A stretch of 64,000 nt of DNA from Hymenopus coronatus (lineage: Eukaryota > Arthropoda > Insecta > Mantodea > Hymenopodidae): positions 93,237,501 to 93,301,500 of the forward strand of contig CM060883.1 in assembly GCA_030762935.1 (NCBI GenBank), read 5' to 3'. A program made the position numbers and the translations under genes. Under the pieces are notes generated by a model. It was not told the origin of the DNA, searched no databases, and saw only the letters and a list, made by a program, of their open reading frames with translations. This document shows, one piece after another, positions 11,311-22,400 of this stretch (its first letter is position 1; each line of letters starts with the position of its first letter).

Positions 11311-12226
11311 TACCAAGTATGGTTTGAATACATGAAGTTGTTGTAATAGAGATACATGTTCAATAAGAATGCATTGAAAATCTGGCAGTTCACATCCGGG
11401 TCCTCTTAATAATTATTTTGGGATATAGTTAAATGGCACACTTATCATCTGCAACCTTATGATTGCATTTTGTATTATTTGTTTGAGTAATCATATTACT
11501 AAACATCTGATTTTAATAATGTTAATTTAATATTGTGGAATTGCATGAGATTATACTTTGATCATTATTGTATGGAATTATGCTTTAATGATTAGGGGTA
11601 TGAGGCACTCACCGTCTGTAACAGAAGTTGATATTTGCTAAACAAAGTCTTCACTGCCACAGTCAACAAAACATGTTGATTCATATGTCTTGGCTAAACC
11701 TGCACTGAAAAACATGTTGAGTATTCAGCAAACTTTGTGCAGACCCAAGAAGATAACTGACACATGCTTACTCTTTGTTTACTAGGGAGGAAATGGATTG
11801 GATAAAGCAAAGGACAATACAGCTGTTAATGAGATGCATGCAATAACCCATTATCTGAAATATACCTATAAAAGATTATAGAAATAAAATCAAGAAAATT
11901 GAGTGTTTATGTGAGTTTGCCTATTTTTGATGTACATAAGAGAACAGAGAGAGGGAAGAAAATAAGCCTAACCTCAATTCAGCAGATGTAAAAAATGGCT
12001 GCCCTGAAAATTATCTTTTTGCAACTGCTGGTGAAAATATCTCAACTATTCTGATTAAAATACTGTATATTATAGATATTTACATGACATGACAAATTAT
12101 ATATATATATATATACTACCTGGTGTACCTAAGGGTGTACCTAATGAAAAAGCTGTGACAAAATCTTCCGTTTACAGTAGGACAATGCAATGAAATAAAG
12201 TTACAATTAAATAGTTTGACAATACT
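11311..12226. other. No gene seen; short AT microsatellite
   Basis: AT-rich. A short (AT)n run lies near 12098-12113. 'CTACCTGGTGTACCTAAGGG' at 12115-12134 is next to a repeated 'GTGTACCTAA' but has no recognised meaning. Confidence 0.4.
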
Positions 12227-12965
12227 TTATTGTATTGCCTTGTAATGTACAATTTTCCTTCTGGATAGAAAATAAATAGCACTGATGCATGCAACGTACA
12301 TCTGCCCATGCAAAAAACATGGCCATTCAAGGTATATTTCACACATTTCTAACAATTGACCTTGTCCTTGGGATTTATTGTCATTGCAAATGCAAGGCGC
12401 ACCTAACACGCTTAAATTCAAAAGGAAAGTCGTTTGGCATTAGTGGTATTCTTGGAATAAGCACATCCTCGCCTTCAAACTTTCCTATGATTATAGTAGC
12501 TTAAATCAAAATTTTCATAACTTTTTTAACAGCAAGTCTTGTTACATTGCACAATTTCGGCTGATTGAGATTGCACAGCATAATTATTACCAAGTCAACC
12601 TTGAGCTGTAAATTGTGTGGCAAAATCCTGGCAAATCCAATGAATTTAGGACTTCATTTAAATAATTGATGACTTCATTTGGTTTGGTAATGGAATCGAT
12701 CGACTTAAATGAATGCATTTGTCCATAAATTTTACTCTGATTTTTTATATTCAAATCATCTATATTCTTATTAGTAGCTGTTAAAATGGCTAGTTCGCTC
12801 AACCAAGCATACTTTTTGTAATTTACACTTATATTTGGAAACACTTTCGATATCAATTCTTCCTTTAACATTGTGAAGTGATAAAAATTTGGTGGTAGAA
12901 GTATCAACAGAAATTTTTCCTTTGCCAATGTCTAATAATGCCTTTGCATCTGCACCACGCAATGA
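12227..12965 (-). pseudogene. Helitron Rep-helicase C-terminal relic
   Basis: Minus-strand blocks follow the order of the C-terminal helicase of arthropod Helitrons. 12771-12962 has 'GADAKALLDIGKGKISVD' (the LLxIGxGxxP-like motif). 12600-12870 has 'KEELISKVFPNISVNYKKY', 'WLSELAILTATNKNIDDLN' and 'NEVINYLNEVLNSLDLPGF' (ERAIL-AP-N...N and Y-x-x-EFLNSLxxPG-type motifs). 12227-12421 has 'NKSQGQGQLLEMC' and 'HGQMYVACI', corresponding to the last helicase motif (INKSQGQT...YVA-SR). Frameshifts and a deleted segment make it inactive. The Rep nuclease part is not present, and I find no Helitron 3' hairpin with CTRR here. Confidence 0.8.
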
Positions 12966-13657
12966 TTGCGCAATGTAGCATATATTGTTGGTATTGCAAA
13001 AACAATGAAGTCGTTATGGGTTCCCTACCCATAAGGTAATGTGGAAAGGATGCTATGCAGTTAACAGCATGGCTAAGCAAGGATGTCATTGGCATAATAA
13101 CAATAATGGCAGTGCTTTCAAAGTGTGGCGGGAAAATGCTGAAATAGGTAATGAATTATATTAAGGAGAAAGTTACAAAGAAACATTCATGCTTCTTCCG
13201 AATCTCTTTCTTTCCTTTACTCCTAATGTTTTCCACCTCTTTCTTTATTTTCTTCTATGTCAAAACAGCCATTTTTAAAGCTAACAATGACACAAGTAAA
13301 GAGCAACTATATCTGGTTTGGCAAGTGATAAGTTTTTATTTGATGATAACTTTGTGTATTAAATTTATCCATTTAACCCAAAATATTACTTGATCAACTG
13401 TATTAAGAACACTGCAATTACAGTGTGATGGATACCTCCATCTTCATGTCCTGATGAAATCATCTTCAGCTAGCCCATGTACCACATAACCTCAAATAAC
13501 CAACATCTGCTATAGGAAGTTAACTCAAAATTGTTTACTATCTGGGTCCCGTCATTTCTCCGCCATTTTCAGATTCCAAGAAGGATTATTATTGGTTATG
13601 TGCATAGTTTATAACTTGTCCATTTTAAAGAATTACAACAAAAACACTTATTTCTTT
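12966..13657. other. No gene seen
   Basis: The first ~100 bp may still be Helitron-derived. The rest is AT-rich without a recognisable frame; the 80-codon frame at 13151-13393 is hydrophobic and of low complexity and I do not credit it. Confidence 0.4.
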
Positions 13658-14215
13658 ATTTAAACGATGTGACCAAGGAAACGATAGTACATAAATATAT
13701 TTGATTTTCACTGTTATCTTGCGCCATTGACTCCATTGCATTTCCTTAAAATTGAATGGGGAAGAAAAATTTAGCAGTACTATGATCATCTAGCAGCAAA
13801 TAAATAAGTACTTACCCTAGGTAGTCGTCGACAGGAAAGCTTAATTTTTTCTTTAGTTTAAACAATAGGAGTAAGGAAAGGACAGTTAATATATAAAAAT
13901 GTATTTGAATTTCACTGCTGCGTTGCATCATAGTTTCGATAAACTGGTGCGTTACCTTAACATTGAATGGGGACCGAAAATACTACTATGGCCATTCGTG
14001 GAAAATAAATAAGTACTTACTGTAGGTGTTTGTTGCCAGGAAAGCTTCTTTGCTTCTGTATTTTAAACGATAGGAGTAAGGAAAGGACAGTTAATATATA
14101 AAAATGTATTTGAATTTCACTGCTGCATTGCGTCATTGTCTCGATAAACTGGTGCATTACCTTAACATTGAATGGGTAGGGAAAATATAGCAGTACTATG
14201 ACCATTTATATACAA
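13658..14215 (+). repeat. Three-unit tandem repeat, ~200-bp period
   Basis: Units begin at about 13658, 13857 and 14062, each opening with TTTAAACRATRGGA-like sequence. Each contains a block like 'GTATTTGAATTTCACTGCTG', then 'TTAACATTGAATGGGG' and 'AAATAAATAAGTACTTAC'. Units 2 and 3 are close to each other; unit 1 is more diverged; the last unit is incomplete. No coding content. Confidence 0.8.
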
Positions 14216-14826
14216 ATAACCATGGTACCTCTGCCATCTGATGGCTATTAACTGAAATGCGTTCCCTTGGCACTGTTATTATTCATATTATGAGACTTTA
14301 AACATTTTTCTGTTCTATTTTTAAACATTTTCTTTTCCATAAACCTTGTCATTGCAATAATGGACACAATAAAAAAAGAATTGTACAATTTGTTGCAGTC
14401 TTTCGGAAGTGATACGTGTACACACATTTTGGCGATTCATTTTTTTATATATATATAAATTGAATTTTATGGAAATAGCCTGTGAAGACCACTTCATTCG
14501 GAATTTTGTAAAATCTTGAAGGTAACTAGCAGGTTTAGCAGTAAAAAAAAATGTAGAGATCTTTAAAACACATAATTTATTCAAAATGCCCTTATTGTGA
14601 CATATGCTGTTTCTGAGATATGCTTTATTAATAGTTTTGATTTTTTTTTTTTTTTTCTTTCTTCTTCTTTCTTTTTTTTCCCCCTCCACATTACTAAGGT
14701 CCTATCAATTTATAGTTGTTTCTCATGAAGGCATGGGGGAAAACAGTAAAATTCTAAAGCCAACTTTTAGCGTCCAGTTGTTAACATTTGACTGTCGTTA
14801 TTCTCTGCATTTAAAACAAAATATAT
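14216..14826. other. No gene seen; part resembles HER
   Basis: AT-rich. 14440-14760 has HER-like words ('GGAAATAGCCTGTGAAGACC', a poly(T) tract at 14640-14656), so it may hold a very degraded HER copy. The 122-codon lysine-rich minus frame here comes from the T/C-rich tract. Confidence 0.35.
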
Positions 14827-14835
14827 AGTGTAGCA

Positions 14836-16960
14836 TGGATGCGTAGGCTTCCACGACCTGTGTCTTCTTAGCTTCCGGAGAAGGCAGCGTTATCTTGCAT
14901 GGGAATGCCAACGTTTTGCTCATCTTGCCATGAGCTTCTTCTGGGCTCTTGTGCGGTGGTTGCTTATTTGCTCTCGCTTATATAGTGGCAGTGCAGTGGA
15001 GGTTGCCCCGCCCTCTCGCCAGTCTTCAGGAAACCCACCGACTATCATGAAAAGATGCTCTGCCTGCTAAACGACCCTGCCTACAACAGAATACAGAAGA
15101 ATCCCACCTCTGCAATGGAAAGATGCACAATGCTCATGATACAGGCTTCCTCAATTCCAAAAGAAAAGCAGAAAGGATTGATCCCACATGACTCCCGAAC
15201 ACCATCAATATGGGCTACCAAAGATACACAAGGAAGACACACCTCTGAGACCAATAGTGAGCGCCATTGACTCGCCAACACATTCTCTAGCCAAATTCCT
15301 AGCTGAAAAACTTCTGACTCTGGTGGGGAAAACAAACAGCTTTGTTCGAGACTCCGCACACTTTGTACAGATAATATGAAAATTCCCCCTTGAACACAAC
15401 CATATTCTCATCAGCTTCGATGTGCAATCGCTGTTCACCAAGATCCCAATCAAGGACTCTCTAAGAATCATCACAGACAAACTTGACAGCAATGGGTTTC
15501 CTGAAGACTGGCTGGATCTAGTGGAGCACCGCCTAACATCCACTTACTTCAGTTACAGAGGAGAAATCTTCGAACAGAAGGAGGGAGCAGCGATGGATTG
15601 TCCTCTCTCACCCATTGTCGCAAATCTATTCATGGAAAACTTTGAAAATACGGCAATAGACACTTACAATCTCAAACCAGCAATCTGGCTGAGATACGTG
15701 GACGATACTTTTGTAGTATGGCCACACGGCAGAGACAGCATAACCGGTTTTCTCCAACATCTAAACGGCCTCCATCCCAGCATACAATTTACGATGGAAA
15801 TAGAAGAGACCGGAATACTACCATTTTTAGACGTCTTGGTGCAACGAGATGAAACGAGGAAGAACTGCTCAGTCTTCAGAAAACCCACTCACACCAACAG
15901 ATATTTAGATGCGTTTTCTCACCATCCACCCGCAACGAGGAATGATAAACGCACTATTCCTCCGCGCCACTCGCATGTGCGACCCAGAGCTCGTCAAAGA
16001 GGAAATGAGACACCTGAACAGCATTCTCAGGGCTAATGGTTACGCACACAAAGAAATACGGGAAATACAAAGGAACACCAACCGAAGAAACCCCCAAAAG
16101 GACGACGATCAGGACTCTAGAAAAAACAACCAAAAATGGATCAGTGTACCATACATCCGAGGCGTCACAGACAGGATTTCCAAAGTCCTTAAAAGCTACG
16201 ACATCAGAACTCACTACACCTCAACAAGAAAGCTCAGATCGATCCTACGACCAGCCAAAGATACCAGCAACCCGCTCCTAAACCTGGGCATATATAGAAT
16301 TAGATGCGACTGTGGAAGTGCATACATTGGCCAAACAGGACGGTCCATAGTAACACGCAGAAAAGAACATATATGCAGTCTAAAACTCAACCAACCCGAA
16401 AAATCTGCACTAGCTGAACATGTAATAACAACCGGCCACCACATCGACTTTGACAACACAGAGCTTATAGCCACCTGCAGCAATTTCATCATAGAATGAC
16501 CTGTGAAAGCATAGAGATTTTCAAAGAAAAGAACATCAACAGGGACGGCAGAAAACATCTCCATAACATCTGGAAAACTCTGCTCACAAGGAGAGCCATA
16601 ATAGGCTGGCCTCCAGCCAAAGAGAGGCAGGGGGCGGAGACATGCGGCATTCTAGAAACGGACGGCAAACCACGGCAGCATTTACTAAAAGAAGATCCAA
16701 ACCACAATCTAGAACAAGAAATAAGAAAAAAAAGGAAACAAAAACCTGGAAAAAGAAAGCATAAAGAACTCCAACATTACCAGGAAAGAGCGGCGTCAGC
16801 ACCCACACCAATTGGCAGGCAACTAGCCAACCAGAAGCGAGAGGGCGGGGCAACCTCCACTGCACAAGAGCCCAGAAGAAGCTCACGGCAAGATGAGCGA
16901 AACGTCGGCATTCCCATGCAAGATAACACAGCTTTCTCCGGAAGCTAAGAAGACACATAC
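14836..16960 (+). mobile_element. Penelope-like element with inverted terminal repeats
   Basis: Complete-looking insertion flanked by a 9-bp direct repeat AGTGTAGCA (14827-14835 and 16961-16969), read as the target duplication. About 170 bp at the left (14860-15020) are the reverse complement of the right end (16840-16953): shared words include 'TGTCTTCTTAGCTTCCGG', 'ATCTTGCATGGGAATGCC' and 'GGTTGCCCCGCCCTCTCGC'. The left copy has an extra ~40 bp. Penelope elements are known for such direct or inverted pseudo-LTRs. Between them lies a single RT plus GIY-YIG coding region. The 5' part of the usual ORF is missing. Confidence 0.9.
15055..16948 (+). pseudogene. Penelope-like ORF: reverse transcriptase and GIY-YIG endonuclease
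   Basis: The protein copies RNA at a nicked end: an RT of the TERT-related Penelope type followed by a GIY-YIG nuclease. Visible in order: a 'LLNDPAYNRIQKNP' block near 15065; '[18 protein letters not shown]' near 15210-15263; 'SFDVQSLFTKIP' near 15415-15450 (catalytic D); 'AMDCPLSPIVANLFME' near 15591; 'LRYVDDTFVVW' near 15688-15720 (YVDD box); 'FLDVLVQRD' near 15827; 'GIYRIRCDCGSAYIGQTGRS' near 16288-16347 (GIY...YIG); and 'SALAEHVITTGHHIDF'. Frames shift near 15190, 15930 and 16490 and a stop lies at about 15379, so it is inactive. The decay is mild. The extreme N-terminus is lacking. Confidence 0.88.
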
Positions 16961-17099
16961 AGTGTAGCAGTTTATGCGAAAGCGATGGATACTACCATAG
17001 CCCAACTAAATTGTAAACAATCGAACTGTTCTTAGAATCAGAAGAAAAGCCACAAAAGAGATACACAATAAAAATGTACCCTAGTGTTAAGCGTTAGCA

Positions 17100-18480
17100 A
17101 ATGAAACGGTTGCAATGGAGAAACTGAAAAAACATGCATGTGAATGGTTATGTCACTGATAGCTACTACAGCCAAAATGTTCTTTCCTGCCTAACTGATT
17201 GTATGCTCTAATACTGTATCACTGCTGATAGCATAAAAAGTTAATTATGTGAATTTTGGTGGTCGTGATTGCAATTTGCGTAAATTAACTTGTCATTGTC
17301 ATCTGTAGCAATACAGCATGAGAACATATCAGCTGAACATCTGACAGCTAGGCTGGTAGGAAAAACATACTTTATCTTAGAATAATTCTTTTTATATAAA
17401 GAGCCCAAAAGTTTGTAAAATAAATTACTTTCATGTTATATTGACACGTTTTTAGAGGCTTCTGGTTCATATCACTATTGCATTATTAGGAATATTTTAT
17501 GCCATATTAAGGTTCAGAACTGGGTGGATCGTCTTGCATTCACAATATTTTCCAAATACCATGCAGGAGAAAAGTAAATTTCAACTTCGCAAGTACAGCA
17601 GTGGCGAAGCCTGGGGGAAATGGTATACATTCTGCCAAGGTCATGATGAATGCGGCAGATTTTGTGTTTCATTTCGTGCCAGACTAAAATAAAATTAAGA
17701 GGGACCTTTCACAACAGTAGTTATACATCAAGTCAAGCAGAAAGAAAGAGGTTAACTGCAAATTTCCCCTCCTCCCATAGATTTCCAATGTCCTCTCTCT
17801 GCCACCCACAATGTGAATTTACGTGCAAATTCAAATTAGGTAAATATTTACAATGTATTATATTAAATATGTTGTCTTAATAGAAAATTGGATCCATAAT
17901 TTGTCATACAGCTATGCTATGATGATACACATTCCGCACTCCCCTCTACATCTGTCCCGCTCAAAATATGAATGAATCCATGTGTAAATTCAAATTAGAT
18001 AAAACATTTTACGATGTATTAAATATGCTGTCTTAATTGAAAGTCTTATCCATGATCATTGTTACAGCTTAGCTACCACCGACACGCCAAACACAACATA
18101 CCGGTACATTTCTGTTCTCCTTTCTTCGTCTCTCTCCTGGTCACAATGCAAATTACTGCGCAAAGTAAAATTAAGTGAAAAAATTGACGATGTATTATAT
18201 ATAGTTTGTTGTCTAAATAGAAAATCTTATCCATTATTGTCATTACTGCTACATTGTCGCCACTGCCACCGTCACAGTCTATCATTGCACCGTACACTTC
18301 CATTCGCCCTTCTCCGTCTCTCCCATTCATAATGTGAATTTCTCTGCAAAATCAAATTAGGTAAAATCTTTTATGATGTGTTATATGAAGAATGTTGCCT
18401 AAACACACAATCACAATTGCAGGAATATTTGGAACCCCAACTTTCCAGTGTATATCCTAGGAGTGAATGTGTATTCCACT
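17100..18480 (-). repeat. Second dispersed repeat family (copy X)
   Basis: Read in reverse it matches 23210-24020: for example 'GGCATAAAATATTCCTAATA' (17500 region) against 'GGCATAAAACATTCCTAATA' (23616-23635), and both have 'TTGCTACAGAT' followed by 'TTAATTTAC'. The far end also matches ('GTTCCAAATATTCCTGCAAT'). Copy X holds a four-unit array that copy Y lacks. No coding content or termini recognised. Confidence 0.65.
17720..18415. repeat. Four-unit tandem array, ~160-190-bp period
   Basis: Degenerate units each contain a C/T-rich block ('CTCTCTGCCACCC', 'CTCCGTCTCTCCC'), then '...ATGTGAATTT...GCAAATTCAAATTAGGTAAA', then '...TGTATTATAT...TTGTCTTAATAGAAA', then '...CCATNATTGTCAT'. Core words sit near 17825, 17990, 18155 and 18345. 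It lies inside copy X of the second repeat family. Confidence 0.75.
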
Positions 18481-18955
18481 CGATGGCACGATGTGTCTGA
18501 AAATTAATTCATTAAAATATAACAATTTTAACAGTAACAATAAATTAAAAACATCTAATGCCTGTTGCCTAATTACTATGAATTTCAATGTAATCCATAC
18601 AAAATACCATTACACAAATATATTCAAGCCAAAATATTGAAATATAATAAAAGCTTCACTCTGTTCATTGTCAAAATAAATGGACGAAAGCAAAATTATT
18701 CTTGATACCGAACCTGAGGTGGTTCTTGTTGCAATACATTGAAATGTGTTTACTTTTCTTCCTAATCTTTGAAGTGTTACACATGTCAACTTGAAACGGG
18801 CAATCAGAAATGTGTCTGTTTCTCTGCCATTGCAGGTCATCTGCTGTTCATGTTTGGTTGTTTTCGACCGCATTGGCAACTTGCCTAGCTATGACCTATT
18901 GCATAAATGTCTGTTCTTTCACTCTGAAGCCATGAATTCTAATAATCATCATATT
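18481..18955. other. No gene seen
   Basis: AT-rich. The 89-codon minus frame at 18610-18879 shows no recognised motif. Confidence 0.4.
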
Positions 18956-19650
18956 TAAATAAAAATCTGATGTGATCTGAATTCATTCACATGACTTTCT
19001 CTACACCTCTGCTACAAACTATTGTTAAAAAAGCTTATGCTTCTATTTACTTCATGCTAATCGAGAAAAAATTAGCAGAAATAGTCTTATTACTTGCTTC
19101 CTTGTAAGTAGAAGCAAAATAAGGAAGTACCATAGGTTAAAGTGATAGTCAAAAGGATGTTACTATGTGACTGAAGTTCCTTTGTTTGTATGGACAGGAA
19201 TTGGCAAATTCCTGTATGAGTAAAAGTTTTTCAAAGCTGAAACCAGAAACAAGGAATATCTCAAGATTGATTAACTCAATGCAAAAACTGTATATAGCAT
19301 AAGTTATGTGTTTTAACGTGCTCTACATTTAATGTGGTAAATTTTTGTCCACCTCTTACAGTTTAGCAGTTATGCAAAATTCTGTAAAATTCATCCAGAA
19401 TAAAGTAGCCTTCAGAGGCTATTCCCAGAAAGTTCAAGATATACGTGTTATTTGTCAGGTAAATACCTTTAATATACAATATTTTAATCAAAATCGTTAG
19501 AGCCATTTTTGAGAAAATCAAAATTTTCAAAAAAAGCTCCATATAAAGGGTATTTAGGGGGGGATTTTCTTAAAACTCACATCCTTGGAAGATACCAAAC
19601 TTAAATACCAAGTTTCGTATTAATGGTCTTTTCGTTTTTGAGCTATGCTG
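18956..19650 (+). repeat. HER, copy C, left part (interrupted by LINE)
   Basis: Runs from 'AAAAATCTGATGTGATCTGA' to 'TTTTTGAGCTATGCTGT', just where other copies continue with TTCACAGACACACA. The missing end of this copy appears at 22400-22550, beyond the LINE. Confidence 0.85.
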
Positions 19651-19855
19651 TCCCCCCCCCCAGGAGCCAGGAGCAGGAACTAGTCGCCCGAGTGTACTCG
19701 GGCGGGGGCAAATCACCACGGTACCTATCCGCTTTTCTCGCGGATTTACCCGTGTGATATAAAAGATGTAGTCTTATGCAAGCGTTTTTGTCTGTGTCAA
19801 AGTAATTGGGCAGGGTGTTTCCCTCTGTGCAGCCGGCGCGGGGTGACTTACCTAT

Positions 19856-19913
19856 CTGAGTGGCCACCCACCCAGAGAGGGACCAGGCCCGATGCTGCTT
19901 ACCTTGGCCAGCC
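19856..19913 (-). repeat. 5S rRNA-like segment 2 in LINE 3' region
   Basis: Read on the minus strand: 'CCAAGGTAAGCAGCATCGGG', then 'GGGTGGGTGGCCACTCAG'. Same 5S-like module as segment 1, about 162 bp further downstream and more diverged in the second half. Two copies in one 3' region argue against chance. Confidence 0.65.
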
Positions 19914-20017
19914 GCTTGCGGGCTGTCAAGGAAAGCAGTGCCGGCTAGCGGGGAGACCTGAAGGGATATAGGTACGGGGTGGGGGAAGCCAGTGTTGCAG
20001 ATCTGGTCGGAGTACAA

Positions 20018-20079
20018 CTGGATGGTCACCCGTCCGAGTCGTGACCATGCCCGATGCTGCTTAACTTGGCGGGTAGAAC
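20018..20079 (-). repeat. 5S rRNA-like segment 1 in LINE 3' region
   Basis: Read on the minus strand: 'AAGTTAAGCAGCATCGGGC', then 'GGACGGGTGACCATCCAG'. This corresponds to the central and 3' half of 5S rRNA (the internal promoter A box around AAGCAGCRTCGGGC, and the GGATGGGTGACC segment). It starts only ~25 bases after the ORF2 stop. It is not a full 5S gene: 5' and 3' thirds are missing. Confidence 0.7.
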
Positions 20080-20104
20080 AATAAAGGGAGAGGCGGCCGG
20101 AAAA

Positions 20105-22400
20105 CTACCATCCCAAGGCGTCCTTGGGAAGGCGGTAGCTTACGCGTCTCCTAGGCAGCGTGTGGTCGTAAAGACCGAGAGTGTTCACCTGGGGATTTGG
20201 GTGGGGAGCAAGTTTAGTGTATATTGTGCGAGCTCTTTCTCGCACAACGTCCACTATGTAAGGGATTCCGGAGTGGGAATGGAGAATGTGGGACGGGAAT
20301 CTGCGGTCTGTGCCGTATATCATCCTCAATGCCCTGTTCTGCACGATCTGCAGCCTGCGGATGGTGGAACGAGCCACCGAACCCCAGACTTCACAGCCGT
20401 ACAGCATCAGGGGCGGGATGACTGCGCGGTACAGCCGTAGTTTTAGGTATGTAGGCATGGTGGAGCGGAAGATGGGAAACAACTGCCGCAGGGCAGCGTG
20501 TCCCAAACCGACCTTCTCCCTGACATGTGGAGTGAAAGTAAGGCCGCGGTCGAGGAGGACTCCAAGGTATTTGGCGGTGCGGACCCAGGGGATCCGCCGC
20601 CGCCGCAACCTCAGCGACCTCTCCGGTCGCCAGCCACGGACTTTAGCCAGCAGTAGAGCTGAGCTCTTCTGCGGGCTGATAGCCATCCGCCACTGTTCAC
20701 TCCATCTGCCTATGGCCTGGAGCTGTCTCTGTAGCGGGGGGAAGCAATATCGGGCGTTCTTGTTACGCGCCATTATGAGGACATCGTCGGCATACTGGCA
20801 CGTAACTGTACTGGGTTCTGTGGGAAAGTCGGACATGTAGGCAGCAAAGAGTAACGGCGACAGCATGCTGCCTTCCGGCACTCCCGCCGCTATGGATCTG
20901 ACTGTGGAATGCCTCCCCTCCACCCTCACCCTGAAAGTGCGGTCCCGAAGGAAGCTACTAAGCAGGTGAAGGTAGGGGGGAGGGATTTCTGCGTTCTTGA
21001 GCTTGTACAAGAGTCCCTGATGCCACGTGGTGGCGAAGGCCTTTTCCACGTCCAAGAGCACCGCGATTGTTTTGAAGTTGTCCTGGAAGCCCAGAGCAGC
21101 CTTCTCAGCCAGTCGCAGCAACTGCAGGGTTGTGGAATGTCCAGTACGGAAACCAAACTGATGATCCGGGAGTAGGAGTCTCTCTTCGAAGAGAGGGGTG
21201 AGGCGAGGTAGGAGTAACCGCTCAAATACTTTCGAGACGATCGGAAGTAAGCTAATAGATCTGTAGCTTGACGGGAAGACCGGGTCCTTGCCGGGCTTCA
21301 AAATGCATACCACCCGCGCCTCCTTCCAACACGTTGGAAAGTGACGTAGGTGCAGGCATGCATTGTAAATCCGCGTCAGGTGGATTACGGCCTTTCTGGG
21401 TAGGTGCTGGAGCATAGGCGCCGTAACGCCGTCATGTCCAGGGGCTTTGTTAGACTTTAGGTTGTTGAGTTGGGAAGCCACCTCTTTCGGGGTGACTAAA
21501 GGAATGCGGATCTCCTCATGGGGCGGCGGGGGCTCCTCATAGAGGTAGTCTACCGTCGCTTCCACGAGCTCAGTAAAGACTTCATCCTGGGGGTCTTCGC
21601 GGGGTTCGAATTGGGACTCCAGATAATCTGCGAAATCCGTGGCTTTATCCTGGGGCTCAAAAGAGAGTCTCCCACGGGAGCCATGGATGGGATGCTGAAA
21701 CTGACTTTTGTCTTTCCTGAGGGATCGGATGATCCTCCAGGGTTGTTTCTCTTCCAGGTTTATATGTGCAATTGTGTGTTCCCAGGCCGCTTTGCGGTGC
21801 GCGCGAAGCAGGCGCCTTGCCAGGGATTTGAACCGCTGGTACACTGCTTGGATCCTGGGATGGCGGAAGCGCTGCCATAGCTTCCGTACGGTTGCCTTGG
21901 CTTTTAGCAGCTGACGGAGTTCATTCGGTATGGTTCTCGGGTTAGGTTTGTTAGATGGGATGCGGTAGGTATGCGCGCGTACCACATTCAGGAGTTGGCG
22001 GGAGAAGGCCGTGGCTGCCGCTTCCAGCGCTTCGATGGAATCGATGCGCGGTCGCGGGTCCACGGTTTGGTTTAGGTCTAGGACGGCTGCGTCCCAGTCG
22101 ATCTCATTTATCCAGTCTGGTGTTACCAGAGCTGATACGGTCTCGGTTGTATCCACCACGACAGGGTCATGGTCGGAGTCCAACTCGTTGACCGCCGAGA
22201 GGTCTAGATGAAATGGTGTGTTCTTGGTGATTATGATGTCAAGAACATCCGGTCTGCCGCGAGCCGGATGACACGTAGGTCCTCTCGGTCCGTGCGCGAC
22301 GAGGGCGGGGTTGCCGCTGATGAGGCGGTAGAGCCCGCGGCCTCGGGGGTTGTTGGTGCGGCTGTGCCAGAGGGCATGTTTCGCGTTGAGATCTCCTGCC
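20105..22400 (-). CDS. LINE ORF2 fragment: endonuclease C-terminus plus reverse transcriptase
   Basis: An uninterrupted frame of about 765 codons. The first ~110 residues are the end of an APE-type endonuclease ('GAGDLNAKHALWHSR' and the catalytic 'SDHDPVVVD' near residue 80). The RT follows: 'WKEARVVCILKPGKDP', 'SYRSISLLPIVSKVFERLL', 'HQFGFRTGHSTT', 'AVLLDVEKAF' near residue 450 (first catalytic Asp), 'GVPEGSMLSPLLFA', 'CQYADDVLIM' near residue 541 (YADD) and the thumb 'KYLGVLLDRGLTF'. It ends soon after, with no RNase H, as in Jockey-group elements. The endonuclease nicks the target and the RT copies the RNA in place. No in-frame start is real, since the 5' end is cut off; the last residues before the stop are DALGW. 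The lack of stops suggests a young insertion. R1 or LOA membership is less likely without the C-terminal zinc motif. Confidence 0.88.

Larger units (their letters stand above)
19655..22400 (-). mobile_element. Jockey-like non-LTR retrotransposon, 5'-truncated, inserted in HER copy C
   Basis: GC-rich insert in AT-rich surroundings, coding on the minus strand. The 5' end is truncated inside the endonuclease domain near 22400, next to a CA/CT microsatellite. The 3' region (19655-20104) carries two 5S rRNA-like segments and ends at a C-run on the plus strand (19653-19662). The HER repeat resumes on both sides, which fixes the insertion site to its 'GTTCACAGACACAC' segment. I could not define a target duplication because both borders are low-complexity. 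Confidence 0.9.

Noticed and set aside
12098..12134. Terminal repeat of a Tc1-like element near 'CTACCTGGTGTACCTAAGGG'
   Set aside because: No inverted partner within 2 kb.
14321..14689. 122-codon lysine-rich protein
   Set aside because: The lysine run is the complement of a T/C tract, and no splice signals or motif accompany it.
20018..20079. Functional 5S rRNA gene
   Set aside because: Only the middle and part of the 3' half are present, and it sits in the 3' region of a LINE; no terminator T-run in the right place.
20054..20840. Plus-strand frames of 128 and 184 codons over the LINE
   Set aside because: They are antisense shadows of the GC-rich LINE ORF2.
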